Assembly: GCF_004217615.1 (NCBI RefSeq)
Contig: NZ_SHLD01000001.1
Span: 5,394,001 to 5,458,000, forward strand
Source of the DNA: Micromonospora kangleipakensis
Lineage (GTDB): Bacteria > Actinomycetota > Actinomycetes > Mycobacteriales > Micromonosporaceae
Direction: 5' to 3'
DNA: 64,000 bases
A program made the translations under genes and the position numbers. The notes under the pieces are model-generated. The model worked only from the letters and a program-made list of their open reading frames with translations. It was not told the origin of the DNA and made no database searches. Numbering within the stretch: position 1 is the stretch's first letter; every line of letters begins with the position of its first letter. Below are positions 52,864 to 60,667 of this stretch, piece after piece.

Positions 52864-53262
52864 CTACAGCGGCCGCTCGTAGCTGGCCCAGGCGACGTGC
52901 GACTCGTGCAGGGTGACGGTGATGCCGGCCAGGCCGCGCGCGCCGTCGCCGAGCCGGCCGGCGTGCATCCGCTCGGCGAGCCGGTCGGCGACCGTGCGGG
53001 CCAGCACCTCGGTGGTGGTGTTCACCCCGGCGAAGTCGGGCTCGTCGTCCAGGTTGCGGTAGGTCAGCTCGGCCAGGACGGCCTTGAGCTGCTCGGTCGC
53101 CAGGCCGATGTCGACGACGATCCCGTCGGCGTCGAGGTCGGGGCGGCGGAAGGTGGCGTCGACGACGAAGGTGGCGCCGTGCAGCCGCTGGGCGGGCCCG
53201 AAGACCTCGCCGGTGAAGCTGTGGGCGACCATCATGTGGTCACGGACGGTCACGCTGAACAC
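52864..53262 (-). CDS. 6-pyruvoyltetrahydropterin synthase/QueD homologue lacking usual catalytic residues
   Basis: The 132-residue protein keeps the T-fold layout of PTPS/Que[12 protein letters not shown] with His14, RLHGATFVV with His28, [20 protein letters not shown] and [15 protein letters not shown]. However, residue 24 is Ala where the catalytic Cys belongs (PAQRLHGA against CxRLHGH), residue 30 is Ala where the third zinc-binding His belongs, and the LDH triad residues read LTY. A related protein in S. coelicolor (SCO6650) has been studied. The reaction here is therefore unknown. It lies 3 bp from both neighbours in the operon. Confidence 0.85.
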   Translation of the reverse strand: MFSVTVRDHMMVAHSFTGEVFGPAQRLHGATFVVDATFRRPDLDADGIVVDIGLATEQLKAVLAELTYRNLDDEPDFAGVNTTTEVLARTVADRLAERMHAGRLGDGARGLAGITVTLHESHVAWASYERPL

Positions 53263-53265
53263 GGA

Positions 53266-54243
53266 TCACTCCCCGTCGTAGGTGATGAGGTGGCAGAGCG
53301 CGGGCAGCCGGCCCGTGCGCAGTCGGTCGAGCACGTCGGGCAGCTCCGCGAAGCGGGACCGGCCGGTGAGCAGCGCGTCGAAGGTCGGCTCGGCGAGCAG
53401 GTCCAGGGCCAGCGCCAGCCGGTCGCGGTAGCTCCGGTCGGCCCGCCGCGGCGACACCGTACCCACCTGGCTGCTCCGGATGCGCAGTCGTCGCGAGTGG
53501 AACGCCCCGCCGAGCGAGAGTGTGACCGGGCGGTCGCCGTACCAGCTCAGCTCCAGCACGGTGCCCTCGGGGCGGAGCAGCTCCAGCGAGCGTTGCAGGC
53601 CGGCGGCGCTGGCGCTGGCGTGCACCACCAGGTCCCGTCCGGCGGCGGCGTCGGCGGGGAGGGCGAAGTCGATGCCGAGCGCGGCGGCCACCGCGGCCCG
53701 CGCGGGGTCGGCGTCGACCAGCTCGGTCCGTACCCCGGGGAAGCGGGCCAGCAGGGCGGCGACGCAGCAGCCGACCATGCCGCCGCCGATCACGGTGACC
53801 CGGTCGCCGACCAGCGGCGCGGCGTCCCAGAGCGCGTTCACCGCGGTCTCCACCGTGCCGGCCAGCACCGCCCGGGCCGCCGGCACCCCCTCCGGTACGA
53901 CCACCACCGCGTCGGCCGGCACGACGTACGCGGTCTGGTGCGGATAGAGGCAGAAGACGGTCCGCCCGCGCAGCGCGTCGGGCCCCTCCTCGACCTCTCC
54001 GACGCTGAGGTAGCCGTACTTCACCGGGGCCGGGAAGTCGCCCTCCTGGAACGGGGCGCGCATGGTGGCGTACTGGTCGGCGGGGACCCGGCCGGCGAAG
54101 ACCAGGGTCTCGGTGCCCCGGCTGACGCCCGAGTAGCGGGTGCGGACGAGAACCTCGTCGGGGCCGGGGGCGGGGAGGGTCACCGACCGGATCTCGCCCT
54201 CGCCGGGGGCGCGGAGCCAGAAGGCGCGGGCGTCGCGGGTCAC
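53266..54243 (-). CDS. Medium-chain (zinc-type) dehydrogenase/reductase
   Basis: The 325-residue MDR protein has the GroES-like domain with VRTRYSGVSRGTETLVFAG near 31-49, in which the catalytic-zinc Cys of classic alcohol dehydrogenases is Ser, and a Rossmann domain with VTVIGGGMVGCCVAALL near 145-161. It resembles the BchC-like branch. It is the first gene of the minus-strand operon; its GTG start is 91 bp from the divergent phosphatidyltransferase. Substrate unknown. Confidence 0.83.
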   Translation of the reverse strand: MTRDARAFWLRAPGEGEIRSVTLPAPGPDEVLVRTRYSGVSRGTETLVFAGRVPADQYATMRAPFQEGDFPAPVKYGYLSVGEVEEGPDALRGRTVFCLYPHQTAYVVPADAVVVVPEGVPAARAVLAGTVETAVNALWDAAPLVGDRVTVIGGGMVGCCVAALLARFPGVRTELVDADPARAAVAAALGIDFALPADAAAGRDLVVHASASAAGLQRSLELLRPEGTVLELSWYGDRPVTLSLGGAFHSRRLRIRSSQVGTVSPRRADRSYRDRLALALDLLAEPTFDALLTGRSRFAELPDVLDRLRTGRLPALCHLITYDGE

Positions 54244-54334
54244 GAATTTCCCTCTTTCCGCATCCGGACCGAACCGGACGGCCGTATTTCCCGTGTTGAG
54301 TGGCAGGGTTGTCGATCATAGACACGGAGGCAGG

Positions 54335-55225
54335 GTGTCCACGGTTCGAAATGGCCCGGTACTCGGGCTGATCGCCCAGTTCGTCCTGCTGGCGGGGCTG
54401 GCCGGCACGGTCGGCCTCGGCGCGGCGGGCTGGCTGGCCGGCCTCGCGTACGGTGCGACCCTGTGCGGCCTGCTGCTGCGCGGCCTGCGGGCGGCCGGGG
54501 CGGACGCGCTCGGCCCGGCGGACCGGGTGACCCTGACCCGGGCGGTCCTGGTCGGCGGCGTGCTGGCCCTGACGGTGGACGCCTGGTCGCGGCCGGCGCC
54601 GGTGGCGGTGCTGGTCCCGCTCACCGCCGTGGCGTTGGCGCTCGACGCGGTCGACGGCCGGGTGGCCCGACGCACCGGGACCGCGAGCGATCTCGGCGCG
54701 CGGTTCGACATGGAGGTCGACGCGTTCCTGATCCTGGTGCTCAGCGTCCACCTGGCGCCGGCCGTCGGCGGCTGGGTGCTGGTCATCGGCGGGATGCGGT
54801 ACGCCTTCGTGGTCGCGAGCTGGCTGCTGCCCTGGATGCGCGGCACGCTGCCGCTGCGGTACTGGCGCAAGGTGGTCGCGGCCGCGCAGGGCGTCGTGCT
54901 GGCCGTCGCGTCCGCCGGCACCCTGCCCCGGGCCGCGACGACCGTGCTGGTGGCGGGCGCGCTGGCGATGCTGGTCGAGTCGTTCGGCCACGACGTCGCC
55001 TGGCTGTGGCGGCACCGCCCCGCCGCCGTCCCCGTCCCGCAGGTCACCGTCCCGGTTCCGCACGTGACCGTGCCGCACGTGCCCGTCCGGCACGTCACCG
55101 TCCGGCACGTGACCGTCCGGCACGTCACCGTTCCGCGCGCCATGCGGGTCACCGTCACCCGCGCCACGCACGCCGCCACCGGCGAGCCGGCCGCGGCCCG
55201 GTGGACGGCCCACCAGCCGGTCTGA
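54335..55225 (+). CDS. CDP-alcohol phosphatidyltransferase
   Basis: The 296-residue membrane enzyme joins a CDP-activated group to an alcohol. The full signature is present: DAVDGRVAR followed by RTGTASDLGARFDMEVD (D-x2-DG-x2-AR-x8-G-x3-D-x3-D, near 108-133). Six or so helices span 10-220. The C-terminal 65 residues are a soluble tail of repeated V-R/P-H-V-T units. GGAGG lies 4 nt before the GTG start. Divergent from the dehydrogenase operon and followed by the sulfatase gene, it may build the lipid part of the same product. Confidence 0.87.
   Translation: MSTVRNGPVLGLIAQFVLLAGLAGTVGLGAAGWLAGLAYGATLCGLLLRGLRAAGADALGPADRVTLTRAVLVGGVLALTVDAWSRPAPVAVLVPLTAVALALDAVDGRVARRTGTASDLGARFDMEVDAFLILVLSVHLAPAVGGWVLVIGGMRYAFVVASWLLPWMRGTLPLRYWRKVVAAAQGVVLAVASAGTLPRAATTVLVAGALAMLVESFGHDVAWLWRHRPAAVPVPQVTVPVPHVTVPHVPVRHVTVRHVTVRHVTVPRAMRVTVTRATHAATGEPAAARWTAHQPV
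55028..55129 (+). repeat. In-frame tandem repeat in the phosphatidyltransferase gene
   Basis: Three 15-bp units GTCCGGCACGTSACC (55085-55099, 55100-55114, 55115-55129) encode VRHVT and follow four degenerate VP(V/H/Q)-type units from 55028. The copies are nearly identical, so the tract can expand or shrink by replication slippage without changing frame. Confidence 0.8.
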
Positions 55226-55276
55226 GCCGACCGCCACGACAGCCCGCACGGCGGACACCGCAGGGAAGGACCGAGA

Positions 55277-56980
55277 TTGTCACTCTTCACGCGCTTCCGC
55301 CGACCGGCAGTGACACCGGCGGACGACGACGGCGCCCCCTCGACGGTGGTCGCAACCCGGGGCCGCCGCGTCGTGGCGGGCGCCCTCACCGGGCTCGCCG
55401 CGGTGCTGGTGCTGGCCGCGCTCGTGGCGCCGGACCAGTTGGGCCGGCTCCGGCCCGGCGCGTTCCTGCGGATCCCGGTGGAGGCGCTGGTCGCCGTCGC
55501 GCTGCTGCTCGTCCTGCCGGCCCGGGCCCGCCGGCCGGTGGCCGTGGCGCTCGGTCTGGCGCTCGGCCTGCTGACCGTGCTCAAGCTGCTCGACATGGGC
55601 TTCTTCGTGGCCCGCGACCGGCCGTTCGACGTGCTGCTCGACTGGGGACTCTTCGACGACGGCTTCGGCTTCCTCACCGACTCGGTCGGCCGGGGCGGCG
55701 CGGTCGCCGCGGCGGCCGGGGTGCTGCTCCTCGCCGCCGCGCTGTTCGTCCTGCTCACCCTGTCGGTGCTGCGGCTGACCCGGCTGATGGTCCGGCACCG
55801 CCCCGCCACGGTCCGCGCCGTCGCGGCGCTGGCCGTGCTCTGGCTGGGCTGCGCCGTGTTCGGGGTGCGGCTCGCCCCCGGCGTGCCGGTCGCGGACCGG
55901 GCGGCGACCACGCTGGTCGCGGCGCACGCCGGCCAGGTGCGGGCCGGCCTCCACGACCGGGAGGCATTCGCCGGCGAGGCGGCCACCGACGCCTTCCGGG
56001 ACGTCCCCGGCGACCGGCTGCTGACCGGGCTGCGCGGCAAGGACGTGCTGGTCGCGTTCGTGGAGAGCTACGGCCGGGACGCGGTCGAGGACCCGGAGTT
56101 CGCCCCGCAGGTCGACGCGGTGCTCGACGACGGCTACCGCCGGCTGCGGGCGGCCGGGTACGACGCCCGCAGCGGCTTCCTCACCTCCCCCACCTTCGGC
56201 GGCGGGAGCTGGCTGGCCCACGCCACGCTGCTCTCCGGGCTCTGGATCGACAACGACCAGCGCCACCGGGACCTGTTGGCCGGGGACCGGCTGACCCTCA
56301 ACGGCGCGTTCCACCGGGCCGGATGGCAGACGGTGGGTGTCATGCCGGCGGCCACCCAGCCCTGGCCGGAGGGGAAGTTCTTCGGCTACGACCGCTACTA
56401 CGACGCCGAGAAGCTGGCCTACCGCGGCCCGAAGTTCAGCTACGCGCCGATGCCCGACCAGTACACCCTCGCCACCTTCCAGCGGCTGGAGCGGGACCGG
56501 CCGCACGCCCCGCTGATGGCGGAGATCCCGCTGGTCTCCAGCCACTCCCCCTGGTCGGCCATCCCGAAGCCGGTCGGCTGGGACGCGGTCGGCGACGGCT
56601 CGATCTTCCACGACGCCGCCACCAGCACGGGCGGCAGCCGGGACGTGGTGCAGCGCGACGCCACGCAGATCCGCGCCGACTACCGGCGTTCCATCGAGTA
56701 CACGCTCGACACCCTGGTCTCCTACGTGCTGACGTACGGCGGGGACGACCTGGTGCTGGTCTTCCTCGGCGACCACCAGCCGGCCGCGGCGGTCACCGGT
56801 GAGGGCGCCAGCCGGGACGTGCCGATCACCGTGGTGGCGCACGACCCGAAGATGTTCGACCGGATCGCCGGCTGGGGCTGGCAGGACGGGCTGCGGCCCG
56901 GGCCGCGGGCCCCGGTGTGGCGGATGGACACCTTCCGGGACCGCTTCCTCACCGCGTTCGGCCCGCAGGGCGCCCGGTGA
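55277..56980 (+). CDS. Membrane-anchored sulfatase/phosphoglycerol-transferase-like protein
   Basis: The 567-residue protein has an N-terminal membrane part of about four helices (36-60, 72-112, 130-160, 175-195) and an extracytoplasmic alkaline-phosphatase-fold domain. Metal-site marks are VAFVESYGRD near 258, the nucleophile region GGGSWLAHATLLSGLW near 305-320 and LGDHQPAAA near 500. LtaS-type enzymes with this layout transfer glycerol phosphate to or from surface polymers. The TTG start follows GGAAGGACCGAGA. It is 51 bp downstream of the phosphatidyltransferase and probably co-transcribed. Confidence 0.82.
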   Translation: MSLFTRFRRPAVTPADDDGAPSTVVATRGRRVVAGALTGLAAVLVLAALVAPDQLGRLRPGAFLRIPVEALVAVALLLVLPARARRPVAVALGLALGLLTVLKLLDMGFFVARDRPFDVLLDWGLFDDGFGFLTDSVGRGGAVAAAAGVLLLAAALFVLLTLSVLRLTRLMVRHRPATVRAVAALAVLWLGCAVFGVRLAPGVPVADRAATTLVAAHAGQVRAGLHDREAFAGEAATDAFRDVPGDRLLTGLRGKDVLVAFVESYGRDAVEDPEFAPQVDAVLDDGYRRLRAAGYDARSGFLTSPTFGGGSWLAHATLLSGLWIDNDQRHRDLLAGDRLTLNGAFHRAGWQTVGVMPAATQPWPEGKFFGYDRYYDAEKLAYRGPKFSYAPMPDQYTLATFQRLERDRPHAPLMAEIPLVSSHSPWSAIPKPVGWDAVGDGSIFHDAATSTGGSRDVVQRDATQIRADYRRSIEYTLDTLVSYVLTYGGDDLVLVFLGDHQPAAAVTGEGASRDVPITVVAHDPKMFDRIAGWGWQDGLRPGPRAPVWRMDTFRDRFLTAFGPQGAR

Positions 56981-56998
56981 CCGGTCCGGCGCCGGTCA
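56978..56998. terminator. Hairpin joining two convergent stop codons
   Basis: TGACCGG-N7-CCGGTCA (7-bp stem) contains the stop codon of the sulfatase gene on the plus strand and that of the small Cys protein on the minus strand. Confidence 0.45.
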
Positions 56999-57283
56999 GG
57001 CCGCCGCGCGGCGGTCCCGCGCCCGCGGCACCGGCGTCTCCCGGGGTTCGGACCCCCGGCCGCCCGACGTGCCGGCGCGAGCCAGGCGCATCGCCCGCCG
57101 GGCGTTGACCATCGGCTCACACGGGGCGCTCTGGTGGCCGCAGAGCAGGCTGGGACACCGGCCCTCCTCGTCCGGCTCGTGCGCGGCGGCGACGTCGTAC
57201 GCCGCCCGCCACAGCAGCGGGTCCGTCACGTCGTCCGGCAGGACGGCCTCGCGGCTGGACCGGGTTTGCGTCGTGTCGGTCAC
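56996..57283 (-). CDS. Small cysteine-containing hypothetical protein
   Basis: The 95-residue protein has CPSLLCGHQSAPCEPM near residues 43-58, three cysteines and a histidine that could bind one metal ion, followed by a basic helix VNARRAMRLARAG and a disordered Arg/Pro-rich tail. It is not WhiB (spacing differs). I know no function. The GTG start is preceded by AGAGGGG. It is downstream of modC on the same strand but 118 bp away, so a separate promoter is likely. Confidence 0.6.
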   Translation of the reverse strand: MTDTTQTRSSREAVLPDDVTDPLLWRAAYDVAAAHEPDEEGRCPSLLCGHQSAPCEPMVNARRAMRLARAGTSGGRGSEPRETPVPRARDRRAAA

Positions 57284-57401
57284 GCCGAACCCCTCTCGTC
57301 GTCGCTCTCTGTCTGACTGACCCGTCAGGGCCAGGTCAAACCTCCCTCAGCGGGGCGGCGGCGTCCACGAGACGGCGGTCACGCCGGGCCGTCGCCCCCG
57401 G

Positions 57402-58463
57402 TCACGCCGGGTAGGCGTGCGTCTCGGCGGCCTTGACCGCCGCCCAGACCGGCTGGCCGGGGACGAGCCGCAGGTGGGCCGCCGCGGCGGGGGTGACGTC
57501 CGCGGCGACCGTGATCGGGCCGTCGAGCTGGACCCGCAGGTTGTCGCCGTGCCGCTGCACCCCGCCGACGGTGGCCGGCCAGACGTTGCGGGGGCTGCCG
57601 TCGGGTCGGGCCGGGTGCAGGGCGACCGCGGCGGGCGGGAAGGCGACGAAGGCATCCCCGACGACCCGGTCCGCCGCGGTGAGGGTCAGCTCGCCGACCT
57701 GGACGGTGTGCCCGTCGGCGCGGCCGCGGTGCAGGTTGAGCCCGACCAGCCGGGCCACGTAGTCGGTGCGCGGCCGGGCGGTGACGCTGGCCGCGTCGCC
57801 CTCCTGGACGACCCGCCCGTGCTCGACGATGAGCAGCCGGTCGGCGAGCACGAAGGCGTCCAGCGGGTCGTGGGTGACCAGCAGCGTCGCGCCGGAGTGG
57901 CCGCCGAGGTGCCGCTGGAGCTCGGCCCGGGTGTCCAGCCGGGTGCCCGCGTCCAGGGCGGCGAGCGGCTCGTCGAGCAGCAGCAGGGTCGGGTCGACGG
58001 CGAGCGCCCGGGCGAGGGCGACCCGCTGGGCCTGCCCACCGGAGAGCTGCCGGGGCCGGCGGCGGGCCTGCTCGCCGAGGCCGACCCGGGCCAGCCAGCC
58101 CTGCGCCCGGTCGCGCGCGGCCCGCCGGTCGGCGCCGTGCCGGCGGGGGCCGAACGCGACGTTGTCCAGCGCGCTGAGGTGCGGAAAGAGCAGGTAGTCC
58201 TGGAACACGACGCCCACCGGGCGCCGCTCGGGCGGAACCCAGCGCCGCCGGTCGGGGCGGTCGAGGTCGACACCGCCGAGGGTGAGGTGGCCGGCGGTGA
58301 GCGGGTGCAGGCCGGCCAGCGCCCGCAGCGCGGTGGTCTTGCCGGCGCCGTTCGGGCCGAGCAGCGCGACGACCTCGCCGGCGGCGATCCGCAGCCGGAC
58401 GTCGAGGTGGAAGGCGCCCCGGTCGGCGACCAGGTGCGCGTCCAGCAGGGGCGGGGCGGTCAC
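57402..58463 (-). CDS. modC: Molybdate ABC transporter ATP-binding protein
   Basis: The 353-residue ATPase has Walker A GPNGAGKTTALRAL near 37, signature LSGGQAQRVALARAL near 138, Walker B LLLLDEPLAALD near 160, and a C-terminal TOBE (Mop-like) domain near 290-350 that senses oxyanion. Operon context gives the substrate. Its GTG overlaps the modB stop by 4 bp. Confidence 0.92.
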   Translation of the reverse strand: MTAPPLLDAHLVADRGAFHLDVRLRIAAGEVVALLGPNGAGKTTALRALAGLHPLTAGHLTLGGVDLDRPDRRRWVPPERRPVGVVFQDYLLFPHLSALDNVAFGPRRHGADRRAARDRAQGWLARVGLGEQARRRPRQLSGGQAQRVALARALAVDPTLLLLDEPLAALDAGTRLDTRAELQRHLGGHSGATLLVTHDPLDAFVLADRLLIVEHGRVVQEGDAASVTARPRTDYVARLVGLNLHRGRADGHTVQVGELTLTAADRVVGDAFVAFPPAAVALHPARPDGSPRNVWPATVGGVQRHGDNLRVQLDGPITVAADVTPAAAAHLRLVPGQPVWAAVKAAETHAYPA

Positions 58464-59290
58464 GGGGCGCCGACCCAGCGGTCCCGCAGCCCGGCCAGGA
58501 TGGCGACGGAGACGGCGAGCAGGATGAGGCTGAGCACGATCGCGGCCGGCAGGTCGGTCTCCAGGGCGAGGTAGACGGCGAGCGGCATGGTCTGCGTCCG
58601 GCCGGGATAGTTGCCGGCGAAGGTGATGGTGGCGCCGAACTCGCCGAGGGCCCGCGCCCAGCAGAGCACCGCCCCGGCGGCGATGCCGGGGGCGACCAGC
58701 GGCAGGGTGACGTGGGTGAACGTGATCCAGCGGCCGGCGCCGAGGGTGGCGGCGGCCTCCTCGTAGCGCGGGTCCGCGCCGCGCAGCGCGCCCTCGACGG
58801 CGATGACCAGGAACGGCATGGCGACGAACGCCTCGGCGAGCACCACCCCGGTGGTGGTGAACGGCAGGGTCACCCCGAAGGTGGCGTCCAGCCAGGAGCC
58901 GAGCAGCCCGCGGCGGCCGAACACCAGCAGCAGCGCCACCCCGCCGACCACCGGGGGCAGCACCAACGGGACGGTGACCAGTGCCCGGACCAGGCGTCGG
59001 CCGGGGAACTCGACCCGGGCCAGCAGCCACGCCAGGGGCACGCCGAGGACGACGCAGAGCAGCGTGGCGAGGGTGGCGGTCTGCAGGGAGAGCCGCAGCG
59101 CGGTGAGGACGCCGGGCTGGGCCAGCCGCTGCGGCAGGGTGGTCCACGGGGCGCGGGCGAGCAGCCCGACCAGCGGCAGGACGAGGAAGAGCAGCCCGAG
59201 CCCGGCGGGCAGGAGCAGCGCGAGGGGCACCCGGCGCCGGGGCCGCCGCATCGGGCGGGCCGCCGGAGCGGCGGTGTCGCGGGCCGGCAC
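58460..59290 (-). CDS. modB: Molybdate ABC transporter permease
   Basis: The 276-residue inner-membrane protein has about six helices and the ATPase-docking loop YEEAAATLGAGRWITFTHVT near 183-202, with CWARALGEFGATITFAGN, characteristic of ModB. The GTG at 59290 is adjacent to the modA stop (59291-59293), a tight junction. It forms the channel of the importer with modC. Confidence 0.92.
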   Translation of the reverse strand: MPARDTAAPAARPMRRPRRRVPLALLLPAGLGLLFLVLPLVGLLARAPWTTLPQRLAQPGVLTALRLSLQTATLATLLCVVLGVPLAWLLARVEFPGRRLVRALVTVPLVLPPVVGGVALLLVFGRRGLLGSWLDATFGVTLPFTTTGVVLAEAFVAMPFLVIAVEGALRGADPRYEEAAATLGAGRWITFTHVTLPLVAPGIAAGAVLCWARALGEFGATITFAGNYPGRTQTMPLAVYLALETDLPAAIVLSLILLAVSVAILAGLRDRWVGAP

Positions 59291-60073
59291 CTACGCCTGC
59301 GGGGGCTGGAATCCGGCGGCGGTGAGCACCGCCCGGCCGGCGTCGGAACGGACGTGGTCGACGAAGGCGCGGGCCGCGGCCGGGTCGCCCGCCCGCTTGA
59401 GCACGACGATCGGGTAGTCGTTGATCGCGCGCGCCGACTCGGCGAACTCGACCGCGTCCACGTCGGACCCGGCGGCGCGGGCGTCGGTGCGGTAGACCAG
59501 CGCGGCGTCGACCTCGCCGAGCTTCAGCTTGGCCAGCGCGCTCTTGACGTCCTGCTCCAGGGTGGCGGGGGTGAACCGGGCGCCGGCCGCGCCGAGCGCC
59601 GTGCGCGCCGCCGCCCCGCACGGCACCTGCTCGGCGCACTGCGCGACCTTCACCCCGGGCCGGGTCAGGTCGGCCAGGCCGCTGATCCCCCGGGGGTTGC
59701 CCCGGGGCACCGCGATGACGAGCTGGTTGCGGGCGAGGGTGACCGGGCTCTCCGCGGCCTCGCCGGCGTCGGTCACGGTCCGCATGGTCGCGGGTGAGGC
59801 GGCGGCGAAGACGTCGGCCGGGGCGCCCTGGGTGATCTGGTTGGCCAGCGCCGAGCTGCCGGCGAAGTTGAAGGTCACCGTCGTACCGGGGTGGGCGGCC
59901 TCGAAGTCCCGGCCGAGCCGGGTGAACGTCTCGGTCAGCGAGGCGGCGGCGAAGACGGTGACCCGCCCGCCGCCGGCCTTTCCGGCGGGCGCGCCGCCGC
60001 CGCCGCAGCCGGCCAGGCCGAGGGTCAGCGCGGCCACTCCGGCGAGGGCGGCACGGATCCACCGTACGGTCAC
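59291..60073 (-). CDS. modA: Molybdate-binding lipoprotein
   Basis: The 260-residue lipoprotein (lipobox LAGC, Cys23) captures molybdate or tungstate outside the cell. VTVFAAASLTETFTRLG near 38-54 and FNFAGSSALANQI near 70 are the usual oxyanion-contact strands, PADVFAAASP and VYRTDARAAGSDV follow. The GTG overlaps the regulator stop. Predicted to feed molybdopterin enzymes such as the one at 23.7-25.0 kb. Confidence 0.92.
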   Translation of the reverse strand: MTVRWIRAALAGVAALTLGLAGCGGGGAPAGKAGGGRVTVFAAASLTETFTRLGRDFEAAHPGTTVTFNFAGSSALANQITQGAPADVFAAASPATMRTVTDAGEAAESPVTLARNQLVIAVPRGNPRGISGLADLTRPGVKVAQCAEQVPCGAAARTALGAAGARFTPATLEQDVKSALAKLKLGEVDAALVYRTDARAAGSDVDAVEFAESARAINDYPIVVLKRAGDPAAARAFVDHVRSDAGRAVLTAAGFQPPQA

Positions 60074-60471
60074 GGGGTGGTCCTTCCCTTGGGCGCGGTG
60101 GCGCGTTCCACCACGACGGTCGTCGACTTGATCACGGCCACCGCCACCGACCCGACCGCCAGGTCGAGGTCGTCGACGGCCTCGCGGCTCATCAGCGACA
60201 CGATGCGGAACGGCCCGGCCTGGATGTCGACCTGCGCCATCACCGTGTCCTTGACGACCGCGGTGACGATCCCGCGCAGCCGGTTGCGGGCGGACGACAG
60301 CTCCGGGTGCCCCGGGGCGCGGACGAACGCGGCCAGGTCGACGCCGTCGATCACCCGGTGACCGTGGTCGTCCCGGCTGGCGGCCAGCCGGCCGGCGTCG
60401 ATCCAGCGGCGGACCGTGTCGGGGCTGACCCCGAGCAGTTCGGCGGCCTCGCCGATCCGGAACACCGTCAC
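60070..60471 (-). CDS. Molybdate-responsive regulator, MerR-like HTH fused to a TOBE/Mop domain
   Basis: The 133-residue protein joins an excisionase/MerR-type helix-turn-helix (RIGEAAELLGVSPDTVRRWI, residues 5-24) to a single molbindin/TOBE domain (SSARNRLRGIVTAVVKDTVM, then AVIKSTTVVVER). It is a compact one-component equivalent of ModE: the TOBE part would bind molybdate and the HTH the mod promoter. It overlaps modA by 4 bp and is first in the operon. TAGGGT sits 6 nt before its GTG. Confidence 0.88.
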   Translation of the reverse strand: MTVFRIGEAAELLGVSPDTVRRWIDAGRLAASRDDHGHRVIDGVDLAAFVRAPGHPELSSARNRLRGIVTAVVKDTVMAQVDIQAGPFRIVSLMSREAVDDLDLAVGSVAVAVIKSTTVVVERATAPKGRTTP

Positions 60472-60477
60472 GCGGTC

Positions 60478-60483
60478 ACCCTA
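60478..60483 (-). promoter_or_regulatory. -10 box of a probable leaderless promoter for the mod operon
   Basis: TAGGGT (minus strand) ends 6 nt before the GTG at 60471, predicting a transcript that begins at the regulator's start codon. No Moco riboswitch is present. No palindrome for the regulator is obvious in the 184 bp up to the copper ATPase. Confidence 0.5.
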
Positions 60484-60667
60484 ACGGGCCGCACCTGCGA
60501 TAGGGAAGCCGTCTGAACCCTGGCATCCTCAAGCCGACAGACTCAAGATGGACCGCGCCTGCGGGCAGCGGCCGAAGTTCCACCGGCGGGTCGGGTCGAC
60601 GACGTGCCGGCCCGAGGGCGACGGGCGGAACCGGCGACGCCGGGACCGGGCCCCGGCGTCTCCGCCG

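Noticed and set aside
55028..55129. Possible CRISPR-like repeat array
   Set aside because: The 15-bp units are contiguous, in frame and encode a tandem peptide repeat; there are no spacers and no cas genes.
60472..60667. Moco riboswitch upstream of the mod operon
   Set aside because: Only about 190 bp, no aptamer-like conserved helices, and the -10 box at leaderless distance leaves no 5' UTR for an aptamer.
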